Assembly (NCBI GenBank): GCA_902762795.1
Contig: CACWPM010000018.1
Coordinates: 1-64,000 of the forward strand
Direction: 5' to 3'
Length of the DNA stretch: 64,000 nucleotides
Source: Fibrobacter succinogenes
Lineage (GTDB): Bacteria; Fibrobacterota; Fibrobacteria; Fibrobacterales; Fibrobacteraceae
Shown here piece by piece: positions 55,974 through 64,000 of the stretch. A program made the translations under genes and the position numbers. The notes under the pieces are model-generated. The model had not been told where the DNA came from. It did not search any database and saw only the letters and a list, made by a program, of their open reading frames with translations. Within the stretch, counting starts at the first letter, position 1; each line of letters begins with the position of its first letter.

Positions 55974-56219
55974 TTTTTACGTAAAAAAAGTCCGTATATA
56001 CGGCTTTTTGACGTAAAAAACCATACAAAGTAATAAAAATTACAAATAAAGTTTTATTTTGGAGGAATTTTAAGTTATTTTTTTCGTCAAAAAATGTAAT
56101 TTCTATCAAAACATGTTCTAAAAAAAACGAAAAAAGAGTAAAACCTCATAAAAAGGTACAGACAACGTATAAAATTTACGTCAAAAACGACAAAAATCCA
56201 TTATTTTTTACGTAAAATT
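55974..56219. repeat. ACGT-centred inverted repeat array (second convergent gap)
   Basis: Arms of the type TTTTTACGTAAAAA or TTTTGACGTAAAAA occur at 55974, 56004, 56078, 56172 and 56204. The first pair forms an imperfect 47-bp inverted repeat whose centre is CCGTATATACGG (55992-56003). The last pair (56172-56187 and 56204-56219) encloses 16 nt. 56078-56094 (TTTTTTCGTCAAAAAA) is a related half-site. The gap between tgt and the GH5 gene holds no gene. The layout resembles the 42766 array but with a different arm. Confidence 0.75.
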
Positions 56220-56254
56220 CGGCATTTTTCCAAAATTTCATTTTTTCAGCATAA

Positions 56255-56290
56255 CAAAAAACGCCCCGAACATTCGTCCGGAGCATTTTT
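56255..56290 (-). terminator. Terminator after the GH5 cellulase
   Basis: On the minus strand a GCTCCG / CGGGGC stem (one wobble pair) with a 10-nt loop is followed by T residues. Confidence 0.75.
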
Positions 56291-56331
56291 GATGGTTACT
56301 TAAGCGCTCCGTGAGGGAACGCCGTCAGTCT

Positions 56332-59043
56332 TTACTTGATGAAGATTCGCGCAGTCTTGCTTACAGAGTTCATCTTCACGCGCACAACATAGTTACCTGC
56401 GCTCGCGTTTTTGAGAGAGAACTGTTTTGCACCGGCAGCCACGTTTTCATTGAAGCTTTCAACAACGTGGCCCATCATGTCGAACACCTGGACAGAAGCC
56501 TTGCCAGCCTTGTCGAAGTTCACATTCAGCATATTGCCCTGGATTCCGAGCTTGATGCCACTTGCAGCACGGGCAATCGTCTTGATACCAACCGATCCGC
56601 TCAAGCACTTGAGGTCATCCACATAGAGGTAGTTGATTTCCGGCTGAGCATCAAAATCAGCATAGCCAACCACTTCCCAAGCCATCTTCTTGATAGCGGC
56701 CTTGTTCAAGTCCTTCGGATCCTGCGTCCAGGCCGGCTGTTCGAGCTTTTCCCAAGGAATTACGACCGTAGTCCATTCAGAAGCATCTGCGGAGAGAAGC
56801 TCATGATAAGCGTAGTCCAGAACCTGACCATCCTGGATTTTGAACTTATGAGAAGCGCCCTTGTAACGATAGCTGAGAGCAGAGCAGGCACTCAAGTCAT
56901 AACCCTTGGTAGTATCGTTCATATTGAGGCCAAGAGCTACAAACGGAGCATATGCATAATCGGCTTGATTCCAGACAATATCCGTAAGGCCAACAAAGCC
57001 TTGAGTACCATTGGTCGCATCCTTCGTACCGGGGAACACAACGACATACCCCGGAAGAGCCGGATCGTAAACGTTAGAAATCTTCGACTTTCCGCCCGAT
57101 GCGCTATCCGTGTAAGCATACCACGTACCGCCCGTCTTGAGAACTTCATCACCGTCTTCGACATCATCGATAAGCAAGAGGTCTTTATAAGAAATGACTA
57201 CAGAAGAAGAAGATTCCGGAGGAATTATAGAGCTTGAGCTCGTCACGCTGGAGCTGGAAGCCGTACTAGAAGAAGACTTCGGTGTTTCGGTTTTGCCGCT
57301 AATGGCCGTGATAGAGGCTCCATTGCAACGCACATCATCGACATAAAGATAACTGTACGCAGGCTGATTTTTTCCATCAGGAACGTCCAAAGCACCCTTG
57401 ACTTCCCAAGCAAAGCGCTGCACCTTGTCCATACCCTTGTCGAGGCTGAAGTGTTTATCGTCATCGCCCCAGCTTTCCTGAGTGAACTGGTCCCAAGTAA
57501 GTTCCACTTCCTTCCAATCAGCTGAAGCGTCCTTGTTCACATGATGGAAATTCCAGTTCTTGACGGGAGAAGTTTCAACGCGGAAGTTGTGGCTTGCACC
57601 CTTGAACTTGTAGCTGATAGACTTGCAAGCAGAGAGGTCAATTTCTGTAGTATCGCGCTTGAGGTTGAGGCCGATAGCCACATACGGAGCATACTTGTAA
57701 GCACCCTTTTTGAGATAGAAGCTATCGATACCCACTATGTAGTTTGAAGTGTTCTTGCGATCATCATCCTTTCTCGGCATGAGCACATCGTAAACTTTTT
57801 TACCGAAGTCATTTTCCCATTTATTGCTTCTTACAAAAGTTTCGCCCTTACCGTCAGTGTCATCATCGGAGTCCGCGAAAGCAGACCACCATCCGCCCGT
57901 GTAAGCGAAACGGTCACCGTCTTCCATGTCATCGATGATATCGGTCTTTGCGCCATTGGCAACACCCGTCGAGAAACCGCTGTTGCTGCTGCCATTGCCG
58001 TTCTGGAGACCGCAGTCCTTATAACCGCTCGTTCCGTTCATCCAGCCCTTGACCATGTTGCCGGAATTCGTAAAGGTAAGTCCGTTGTCAATAGCGAGGT
58101 TCTGGAACGCAGCGGACTGTTCCTTGATGGCAGAAGCAGACCAGTTCGCCCAAGAAACATTGTTCTGGTTCATCCAGTTAATCCATGCCTGGCTCGCACT
58201 CTGGTTCGGAGAGCCGTTACCGTCGGCGCTGACCGTACCCCATTCCGTAGCGAACACGGGAACGCCACTAGACATAGCCTGAGCAGCACGGTCATTGTAG
58301 CCGCCGTTACCCGTCTGGTGCGTTGCTGCATAGAAGTGGAGCGTGCAACCGAAGTTTTTCTTGCTGTCCTGAATGCCAGCCTGGGCGCACTGTTCCGGAT
58401 GGCTGGACCATTCCGGGCTGCCCACGAGCACGAGGTTGTCGGAATGCTTACGAATAGCGGCAATCACGGAGTTCGCATGAGAAGCAACCGTACCCATATC
58501 GGCACCGACCGGTTCGTTCCACACTTCGAAAATCACGTTGTTGTAGGAGCCGTATTCCTGAGCGGCATATTCGAAGAACTTCACGGCTTCATTCGTGTTA
58601 CCATTTGCACTTTCGATGTGCCAGTCGATAATCACGTAGATATCGTTATCGATAGCGGCGTTCACGACGTTCTTGAGGTAACCTTTCTGCAAGGTTTCAC
58701 CCTGGGCGCTGCTCAAGTAGCCACGTCCCTGGTCCTGGAACTTTTCCTGGGTCACGCCCATAGCAAAGCGGATGACTTCGATATTCATCTGCCTCACCAT
58801 CGCATTCACAGCTTTTTCGGAATAGAAAACAGTAGAACTGTCAGCGCCCGAGCTCCAGAAAAGGCTCATGCCCTTGACTTGGACAGCCTTGTTAGAATAT
58901 TCCGGGCAGGTACCGGAGAGTTTGCCTCCGTTCGCCTTAAGTTCACCATAAGTACTTACAGGCCCAGTACGGCTAGCACTCACTGCCATAGCAGAAGTTA
59001 CAGCAGCGCACATTAAAAATGCGAAGATTTTTTTCATAAACAT
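56332..59043 (-). CDS. Secreted GH5 cellulase with two CBM11-like modules
   Basis: 903 residues. Signal peptide MFMKKIFAFLMCAAVTSAMA is followed by a GH5 domain (about 30-345) with IDWHIESANGNTNEA, FEVWNEP (acid/base Glu) and FATEWGTVSADGNG (nucleophile Glu). GH5 enzymes cut beta-1,4-glucan links. Two related modules of about 200 residues (about 369-573 and 621-813) begin IIDDMEDGDRFAYTGGWW and LIDDVEDGDEVLKTGGTW and end YLYVDDVRC or YLYVDDLKC; they look like CBM11. A Ser-rich linker (about 581-618) joins them. The last 70 residues (VQVFDMMGHVVESFNENVAAG and ASAGNYVVRVKMNS) form the C-terminal sorting-type domain. It is divergent from the GH9 cellulase. Confidence 0.93.
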   Translation of the reverse strand: MFMKKIFAFLMCAAVTSAMAVSASRTGPVSTYGELKANGGKLSGTCPEYSNKAVQVKGMSLFWSSGADSSTVFYSEKAVNAMVRQMNIEVIRFAMGVTQEKFQDQGRGYLSSAQGETLQKGYLKNVVNAAIDNDIYVIIDWHIESANGNTNEAVKFFEYAAQEYGSYNNVIFEVWNEPVGADMGTVASHANSVIAAIRKHSDNLVLVGSPEWSSHPEQCAQAGIQDSKKNFGCTLHFYAATHQTGNGGYNDRAAQAMSSGVPVFATEWGTVSADGNGSPNQSASQAWINWMNQNNVSWANWSASAIKEQSAAFQNLAIDNGLTFTNSGNMVKGWMNGTSGYKDCGLQNGNGSSNSGFSTGVANGAKTDIIDDMEDGDRFAYTGGWWSAFADSDDDTDGKGETFVRSNKWENDFGKKVYDVLMPRKDDDRKNTSNYIVGIDSFYLKKGAYKYAPYVAIGLNLKRDTTEIDLSACKSISYKFKGASHNFRVETSPVKNWNFHHVNKDASADWKEVELTWDQFTQESWGDDDKHFSLDKGMDKVQRFAWEVKGALDVPDGKNQPAYSYLYVDDVRCNGASITAISGKTETPKSSSSTASSSSVTSSSSIIPPESSSSVVISYKDLLLIDDVEDGDEVLKTGGTWYAYTDSASGGKSKISNVYDPALPGYVVVFPGTKDATNGTQGFVGLTDIVWNQADYAYAPFVALGLNMNDTTKGYDLSACSALSYRYKGASHKFKIQDGQVLDYAYHELLSADASEWTTVVIPWEKLEQPAWTQDPKDLNKAAIKKMAWEVVGYADFDAQPEINYLYVDDLKCLSGSVGIKTIARAASGIKLGIQGNMLNVNFDKAGKASVQVFDMMGHVVESFNENVAAGAKQFSLKNASAGNYVVRVKMNSVSKTARIFIK

Positions 59044-59384
59044 CCTTTTAGTTCACCCAATCTCCGCAACCATATAATCCCAAACGAAAGATAAATATTA
59101 TAAAAGGGGAAAGATGTAATTTATTTGGAAACATGCGAAACCGTAAAAAAAACGGCATTTTGATTAAAAATCTTTACCAAAAAAAGGCAACACACCGCCA
59201 ACATGCGTTACCAAAGATGTCAAATTTTTTCAAAAATCGTTTTCATTGCATTCAAAAAAACACACAATAAGAGCAAATTTGCCCATTTTTTTCAAATATG
59301 AATTTTATTTTTCATGAAAAATTTCTATAAAAATTTATATTGTGGTCGCTACGTGTGTGGATGGGAAACCTTTAGAGGATGAGT
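59044..59384. other. Divergent control region between the two cellulase genes
   Basis: About 340 bp, AT-rich. It holds long T and A tracts and an imperfect inverted pair AAAAATTTC / GAAATTT near 59310-59330, with GTAGCGACC / TGGTCGCT-like sequence on one side. No clean -35/-10 pair can be chosen by eye. AGAGG ahead of 59385 marks the GH9 start. No gene is seen. Confidence 0.45.
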
Positions 59385-61208
59385 ATGTTAAAAAAGACTT
59401 TTTTGGCAAGCCTTGCCGTTTGTGGATTCGCATTCACAGATGGTTTTGCAGCACTGAGCGATGACGACTATATCGAAGCCGCTTGGATGACCACACGATT
59501 CTACGGAGCCCAGCGTTCCGGCAAAGGACCGAACTGGATTCTCGACGGGACAAACAACCCGACCAGTTTCACTAATGAAAAATATAACGGCAAGGACGTG
59601 AGCGGCGGTTGGTTCGACTGCGGCGACCACGTGATGTTCGGACAAACACAAGGATTCGCTTCCTATGTCTTGGCTCTTTCCTATGCGGAATTCACAAAGG
59701 GCTTCTATGACCTTTACACCGGCGACTACACCGACTACAAGGCAAGCAAGGACTACACCCGTAAAGGCGGCAAGCCTAACGACATACGCGACCTTCTTGA
59801 AGAACTCCGCTACGAAGCCGATTTTTGGGCCAAAGCAGCCATTGACGAGAACAACTTTGTGACAGTGAAAGGCAACGGCAACCAGGACCACAACAAATGG
59901 GTAACAGCCGGCGCAATGACCAAACTCGGCACAGGTGACGGTGGCGAGCCGCGCGAAATCAAAGGGAACGCCGATGACGCCTACACGCCAGGCATGGCGG
60001 CCGCCATGCTCGCAATTATGGCCCGTGTCGATCCTGACGAAAGCGCCCGAGAAAAATACTTGAAAGCGGCCAAGACCGCATTCGCATACGCCAAGAAGCA
60101 CAAAGGCGTCACGAACTCCCAAGGATTTTACGATAGCGGATGGTGGAACGGCATTTGGCAAGACGGTCCATTCCTTGCAGCGACTGAGCTCTACCGTACA
60201 ACAAGGGACGAATCCTACAAGGACGAAGCCAAGAAATTCTACGACAAAATTGACTTCGACAAAAATAGCTATTCGCGTTTCAGCTATTCTGACGCAAGCC
60301 CGCTCTCTAACATCATGGGTGAATTTGTTTTCGACTTTCATCCGGAGGGAGACTTTTCCGGGTCTGTAGGCTATCTTGATAAAATGTATTTGGAGCAGAC
60401 GGACAAGAACGGCATATACAATAAAGAAACCTCCTCCAAAGATCATTTTCATGTCCGTACTCCATCGGGTGGCGCATTCCTTTACGCCCTCTATGCCAAA
60501 TTTTCCAAGGATACAACATACGACAAGGCTATCGAAAAAAACATAGCCTACCTCCTTGGCGACAACAATGACAAGAAATCCTACGTCGTCGGTTTCACCC
60601 GCAACGGCGCCAAGGCTCCCACGAGACCGCACCACCGTGGCTACTACGGCAACGAAGATCCGGGACGCGATGTCAACGGTGCAGGAAATCCTCCTGAAAA
60701 AAACAAGCTCTTGGGTGGTATGATTGCAGGAAACTTCAATAGCGGAAGCCATGACGGGTCTACCGCCAACTGGCAAGTAAACGAAGTCTGCGTTGACTTG
60801 AACGCTCCGCTTGTTGGCGCTCTCGGCTACATCTTGAGCAAACGCGCGCCGGTCGATAGCGTCGGAAGCGATGTCGAAGATCCTGAAGAAAAGAAGAAAC
60901 GTGAAGAGGAAGAAGAACGAAAGAAAAAAGAAGAGGAAGAAAAGAAAAAACAGGAAGAAGGTATTGTTAGCGGACGTCTTTTGAATACAAACGCTTTCAG
61001 CATCGTCCGCAGCGCAACATCGTTCACGATAAACAGCACGAACAACGTACCGTTTAAAGTTCAAGTTTTTGGACTCAGCGGCAAAATCGAACAGGAATTT
61101 TCAAGCAACGGAAATAGCCTGAGCATAAGCCTTCAAAACAAGGGAATGCAGATTATCAAAGTCATCTCCAAGAACACCACAAAGTTGTTCAAGGTGAATA
61201 ATTTTTAA
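59385..61208 (+). CDS. Secreted GH9 cellulase
   Basis: 607 residues from MLKKTFLASLAVCGFAFTDGFA. AGAGG spaced 6 nt from this ATG favours it over the ATG at 59379. The GH9 domain (about 25-488) has GGWFDCGDHVMFGQTQG (catalytic Asp pair region), GGTGDGG-like and DDAYTPGMAAAMLAIMARVDPDES segments, and TRPHHRGYYGNEDPGRD and WQVNEVCVDLNAPLVGALGYIL at its end (catalytic Glu in NEV). GH9 enzymes cut cellulose by inversion. A Lys/Glu-rich coiled or rigid linker (about 495-526) with an all-purine gene tract leads to a C-terminal sorting-type domain (about 530-607, PFKVQVFGLSGKIEQEF). No carbohydrate-binding module is attached. A terminator follows. Confidence 0.95.
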   Translation: MLKKTFLASLAVCGFAFTDGFAALSDDDYIEAAWMTTRFYGAQRSGKGPNWILDGTNNPTSFTNEKYNGKDVSGGWFDCGDHVMFGQTQGFASYVLALSYAEFTKGFYDLYTGDYTDYKASKDYTRKGGKPNDIRDLLEELRYEADFWAKAAIDENNFVTVKGNGNQDHNKWVTAGAMTKLGTGDGGEPREIKGNADDAYTPGMAAAMLAIMARVDPDESAREKYLKAAKTAFAYAKKHKGVTNSQGFYDSGWWNGIWQDGPFLAATELYRTTRDESYKDEAKKFYDKIDFDKNSYSRFSYSDASPLSNIMGEFVFDFHPEGDFSGSVGYLDKMYLEQTDKNGIYNKETSSKDHFHVRTPSGGAFLYALYAKFSKDTTYDKAIEKNIAYLLGDNNDKKSYVVGFTRNGAKAPTRPHHRGYYGNEDPGRDVNGAGNPPEKNKLLGGMIAGNFNSGSHDGSTANWQVNEVCVDLNAPLVGALGYILSKRAPVDSVGSDVEDPEEKKKREEEEERKKKEEEEKKKQEEGIVSGRLLNTNAFSIVRSATSFTINSTNNVPFKVQVFGLSGKIEQEFSSNGNSLSISLQNKGMQIIKVISKNTTKLFKVNNF

Positions 61209-61241
61209 AGAATAAATTTAATAGACTTGATTAACAAATTT

Positions 61242-61273
61242 CGCCCGTTTTATTCAAAACGGGCGTTTTTTTT
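61242..61273. terminator. Terminator after the GH9 gene, also abutting the convergent gene
   Basis: CGCCCGTTTT-ATTC-AAAACGGGCG stem followed by eight T residues. The minus-strand neighbour's stop codon is at 61272-61274. Confidence 0.92.
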
Positions 61274-61865
61274 ATTTGCAATTTTGTTCTGCCTGGCGTT
61301 TTTTTCGGCCTTCCGCAAGCATTCTGTCGAATTCTTCGGTGTCCGCAATTTCACGCTCAAGCATTTCTCCAGAACTTTTAGCCCTTTTAAACGGCAAATA
61401 TGGAGACAGGACAAATAAAAGAAATACTGCAAACGTACAAATCAACTTCTTGGCAAAAGAAAGCTTGTATTTGTAATGATCAGCTTCATAAAACGTACCA
61501 ACGTCAATCAAATCACGGGATACATAAGCCTCGGCTATGAACATTTTGGCTTGGCCATCCACAAGACAACGCATAAAAACATACGATTCATAAGGAGCGC
61601 CCATGGAAGAGGCTGCATTCACAACCTGACAATCTTTACGCTTCACAGAGTACGGACCATAAGGATCTTCCAGATAAACCTCCAATGGCAGGTCTCCATT
61701 TTCAAGACGTAGATTTTCGGCAACCAGCTCCATTTTTTTTGAACTGAAGGCGGCCAAAGACTTATTTTCAATTTTATTTCCAAGATTATAGCGATATTCA
61801 CAAATTTGGACAAATAAAGCTGCCGAAACAGCATAAAGGATTAGCTTACGAATAGGGTATTTCAT
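61272..61865 (-). CDS. Membrane protein of unknown function
   Basis: 197 residues from MKYPIRKLILYAVSAALFVQI. One membrane helix at the N-terminus (about 5-22) and one near 140-160 (KKLICTFAVFLLFVLSPYLPF) flank a 110-residue outer region with EVYLEDPYGPYSVKRKDCQVVNAASSMGAPYESYVFMRCLVDG (two Cys that could bond). The C-terminal 35 residues are charged and helical. TATATT lies 7 nt before this ATG. The family is unknown. It is divergent from a small lipoprotein gene across 48 bp. Confidence 0.72.
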   Translation of the reverse strand: MKYPIRKLILYAVSAALFVQICEYRYNLGNKIENKSLAAFSSKKMELVAENLRLENGDLPLEVYLEDPYGPYSVKRKDCQVVNAASSMGAPYESYVFMRCLVDGQAKMFIAEAYVSRDLIDVGTFYEADHYKYKLSFAKKLICTFAVFLLFVLSPYLPFKRAKSSGEMLEREIADTEEFDRMLAEGRKKRQAEQNCK

Positions 61866-61913
61866 AATAGTAAATATACAAAACGAGACCAAAATTTAAG
61901 TATATTCCCAACC

Positions 61914-62132
61914 ATGCTGCTCGTCTTCGTACTTTTGCTTTTTCTATTGCCCGGCTGCATTTTTGAAGCACCCTGTGCCTTTTGCAGCGTAGAATTTCGC
62001 GGAACAATCGACAATCTAGATTCTAATCAAGATTTAAAGACGAGCAACTCTACGCAGTGCCCTCATTCATGGTACGTTGATTTTGATAATTTATCCAACA
62101 AACCTCAACTCGACATAAAAATGGCACAGTAA
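61914..62132 (+). CDS. Small lipoprotein
   Basis: 72 residues. MLLVFVLLLFLLPGCIFEAPCAFCSVEF has a signal sequence and lipobox LPGC (Cys about 15), and four more cysteines (PCAFC and later QCPH). TATATT 7 nt upstream supports the ATG. The short length and cysteine content fit a periplasmic-facing lipoprotein. It lies 14 bp before the U32-like gene, so may share its transcript. The function is unknown. Confidence 0.55.
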   Translation: MLLVFVLLLFLLPGCIFEAPCAFCSVEFRGTIDNLDSNQDLKTSNSTQCPHSWYVDFDNLSNKPQLDIKMAQ

Positions 62133-62146
62133 AATCGAGAAGCGAA

Positions 62147-63118
62147 ATGAAAATCTACTACCACCTTCCCGGGCTATTTGAATTTTACGACTTGTACAAG
62201 GCGTTTTTGCCGCTATTCCGCGAGCACCGGGAATATTTTTACGACTGGTGCGAAATCGGTTCTATTTACGGAGCGCCAAACGACTGCATCTGGGGCGGAG
62301 GCCGCGTAGGCTTCGGGGATGCAGAGTCGCGGAAAGTTGCGGAACTCATGAAGGAATATGGAATTTCAGCGAGGCTCACATTCAGCAATTCATTGATCCG
62401 CAAAGAACATCTTGATGATAAAAAGTGCAATAAACTGTGCGAAATGTTCGAAAGCGGCGCTGTTTCCAATGCAGGCAAGATGCACGCAATTCAAGATGCC
62501 GACAAGAGTCGCGAGAATCCCGACACAAAGGAAATGTACACGGTTCAAAACGGCGTCATCGTTCATTCCGACCTGTTGCTGAATTACATCAAAACAAAAT
62601 ACCCCGGTTATTACTTCGTCTCTTCAACAACGAAAGTCATCACAGATTTTGAGCAGTTCAAAGCAGAGCTGGACCGCGATGAATTCCGCTATGTCGTTCC
62701 CGATTTCAGACTCAACAAGCAATTCGACAAATTGAACGCACTCTCGAGCGCACAAAAGCAAAAGGTCGAATTCCTGTGCAATGAATGTTGTTGGTTCGGC
62801 TGCTACGATCGCAAAAAATGCTACGAGAACGTAAGCCAGAAAAGCCTTGGCGAGAACAGCGAAGACCACATCTGCGTCTCGCCCATGGCCCAAAGGGGTT
62901 ACCGCTTTTCCGACGCGATGAAAAACCCCGGCTTTATAGGAATTGAGGACATTCAAGACATCTACACCCCCGCAGGATTCCGCCATTTCAAAATCGAAGG
63001 CCGCAGCCTCGGCAGTGCCCTCATTTTAGAATTTCTACTTTATTACATGACCAAGCCCGAGCACCAGATTAAAATCCGTGAGGAAATTTATCTGGACAGC
63101 TCATTAGATTTATTTTAA
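62147..63118 (+). CDS. Peptidase U32-like, cysteine-rich protein
   Basis: 323 residues. The protein reads MKIYYHLPGLFEFYDLYKAFL at the start, and RLTFSNSLI, VVPDFRLN and CNECCWFGCYDRKKCYENVS in the middle. The phrase GFRHFKIEGRSLG near 280-292 is the U32 family hallmark. Proteins of this superfamily often carry a [4Fe-4S] cluster on four cysteines and act in RNA hydroxylation or ubiquinone synthesis, or are old protease assignments; the exact subfamily is not told. The small membrane gene 11 bp downstream and the radical SAM gene further on make an iron-sulfur biosynthetic cluster plausible. Confidence 0.62.
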   Translation: MKIYYHLPGLFEFYDLYKAFLPLFREHREYFYDWCEIGSIYGAPNDCIWGGGRVGFGDAESRKVAELMKEYGISARLTFSNSLIRKEHLDDKKCNKLCEMFESGAVSNAGKMHAIQDADKSRENPDTKEMYTVQNGVIVHSDLLLNYIKTKYPGYYFVSSTTKVITDFEQFKAELDRDEFRYVVPDFRLNKQFDKLNALSSAQKQKVEFLCNECCWFGCYDRKKCYENVSQKSLGENSEDHICVSPMAQRGYRFSDAMKNPGFIGIEDIQDIYTPAGFRHFKIEGRSLGSALILEFLLYYMTKPEHQIKIREEIYLDSSLDLF

Positions 63119-63129
63119 ACGGAGAACTT

Positions 63130-63429
63130 ATGAATTCTACTTTAATGGCAGCAATCATAATAATCACGTTATCTTCGTTTATCATAGCCAAGATTCTAAA
63201 AAAATTTGCAAAGAAAGCGTCTCCCTATTTGCTGTTTGCCATCGCAGATATCATCATCGGGCTTTTAATCTTAGGCTTCTCCATCTACGATTTCAATACC
63301 GCCGAAGGAGAATTCGCAGGAATCTTAGGCGAATTGGCTTTGCTGATTGGAGAGCCGATTGTCATTGTCCTTTTAATTATAGATGCCATTGCATGGTACA
63401 CATCACGAAAAGAAACAAAGAACCGTTAA
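63130..63429 (+). CDS. Small membrane protein
   Basis: 99 residues with three membrane helices (about 4-22, 33-56 and 68-90): AAIIIITLSSFIIAKIL, YLLFAIADIIIGLLILGFSI and LGELALLIGEPIVIVLLIIDAIAWY. The C-terminus is basic (SRKETKNR). It follows the U32-like gene by 11 bp. Family unknown. Confidence 0.7.
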   Translation: MNSTLMAAIIIITLSSFIIAKILKKFAKKASPYLLFAIADIIIGLLILGFSIYDFNTAEGEFAGILGELALLIGEPIVIVLLIIDAIAWYTSRKETKNR

Positions 63430-63451
63430 AAGTTTCAAGCAAACAAACATT

Positions 63452-63539
63452 TTAAGATAAAAATTGAGCTTATCTTAACAGTAATACGCAGAAAACGATC
63501 TTACAGGACATGTTTTTCTCCTGTAAAATTTTATATAAT
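63452..63539 (+). promoter_or_regulatory. Two inverted repeats and a -10 box before a radical SAM gene
   Basis: TTAAGATAA / TTATCTTAA (63452-63478, 9-nt centre) is a possible end signal for the gene before, or an operator. TTACAGGA / TCCTGTAA (63501-63526, 10-nt centre) lies over the expected -35, and TATAAT is at 63534-63539. This gives a leader of about 20 nt. Confidence 0.5.
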
Positions 63540-63565
63540 ATGACATATAACAAAAATTGAGAATC

Positions 63566-64000
63566 ATGAAAACGTCGTCCTTTTTATACCTTGCCAAATT
63601 CTGGCTAAAAACAGTTCTTTTCAAGAAAAAAGATCCCATCCTTGGTTCAGTAATCATAACAGACCGATGCAATTTGAAATGCAAGCACTGTTCCGTAAAT
63701 AACATTACCTCTATAATGCATCCATATTCCCAAATTCAAAAAGAAATGCAGACTTTATACGATATGGGTGCAAGAATACTTTTTATTTATGGAGGAGAGC
63801 CGTTCTTATGGAAAGACGGCAATTTGACAATTAGGGATTTGGTCATTGAAGCCAAAAGAATGGGCTTCATTCTTGTAAACATCGTTACGAACGGAACTTT
63901 TCCCATTAATTTGCCAGAAGCCGACTTGATTTTAGTCAGCCTTGACGGCGATAGGGAACGACATAACGCCATCAGAGGCAATACGTTCGACACCATCATG
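63566..64000 (+). CDS. Radical SAM protein, N-terminal part (cut by window end)
   Basis: The frame is open from ATG 63566 to the last base, 145 codons. DRCNLKCKHCSVNN near residues 35-48 is the CxxxCxxC site that binds the radical SAM [4Fe-4S] cluster. IYGGEPFLWKDG near 85-96 is the glycine-rich SAM-binding strand, and VTNGT and VSLDGDRERHNAIRG are later core strands. The Lys/Phe-rich first 25 residues may anchor it to the membrane or a partner. The layout resembles peptide-maturase or other SPASM-type enzymes, but the C-terminus that would tell is outside the window. Confidence 0.9.
   Translation, partial: MKTSSFLYLAKFWLKTVLFKKKDPILGSVIITDRCNLKCKHCSVNNITSIMHPYSQIQKEMQTLYDMGARILFIYGGEPFLWKDGNLTIRDLVIEAKRMGFILVNIVTNGTFPINLPEADLILVSLDGDRERHNAIRGNTFDTIM

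Noticed and set aside
59388-61064. Long minus-strand frame opposite the GH9 gene (558 residues)
   Set aside because: Antisense shadow of a coding strand with clear GH9 motifs. No domain is seen in it.

Overview
The window looks like a piece of a Fibrobacter chromosome (Fibrobacterota, F. succinogenes-like). This is inferred, not searched. It carries two large secreted cellulases placed back to back: a GH5 enzyme with two CBM11-like modules and a GH9 enzyme, both ending in the C-terminal sorting-type domain common on Fibrobacter and Bacteroidota secreted proteins. It also has diderm envelope genes, a long-form IspG and AT-rich intergenic DNA full of short dispersed repeats. The clearest promoters (tRNA-Asn, SRP RNA, recA) read TTGACA-like, 17 bp, TATATT.

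Layout. 1-13 kb: 3' end of serS, a small membrane protein, an acyl-CoA synthetase, then a minus-strand block with two tandem membrane HD-GYP proteins, ispG and serA, followed by the rpsO-pnp pair. 13-21 kb: a 1398-residue hybrid sensor kinase, and divergent from it an NfeD protease, flotillin-like FloA and a membrane-anchored protein with a possible winged helix. 21-26.6 kb: two tandem tRNA-Asn genes, nfo, an outer-membrane barrel-like protein, a FecR-domain protein and a YciH/SUI1 factor. 26.7-41.5 kb: two giant cadherin-repeat surface proteins (2904 and about 1909 residues) with the same C-terminal module. 41.7-47 kb: a small SRP RNA gene with promoter and terminator, a histidine phosphatase, an array of inverted repeats, a DUF5683-like membrane protein, a CinA/PncC amidohydrolase and recA. 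47-56 kb: envelope proteins of unknown function, tpiA-secG, murD, two tRNA-Leu(GAG) copies inside a duplicated segment with a 35-bp minisatellite, and tgt. 56-61 kb: the divergent GH5 and GH9 cellulases. 61-64 kb: a small membrane protein, a small lipoprotein, a U32-peptidase-like Cys-rich protein, a small membrane protein and the start of a radical SAM protein cut by the window end.

How the genes work together. Housekeeping modules (translation, RNA decay, wall and isoprenoid synthesis, DNA repair) alternate with surface and biomass-degradation genes. The cellulases act outside the cell on plant fibre, and the cadherin proteins are plausible adhesion factors. The HD-GYP pair and the multi-PAS kinase are candidate inputs controlling this surface lifestyle.

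The most unusual signals are non-coding. Two unrelated families of inverted-repeat hairpins with similar geometry each fill a convergent intergenic gap (42766-43047 and 55974-56219). About ten genes appear to have a -10 hexamer 6-8 nt before the start codon and no Shine-Dalgarno site, suggesting leaderless mRNAs. Several families of short repeats are scattered between genes, and one contributes the last codons of the NfeD gene.
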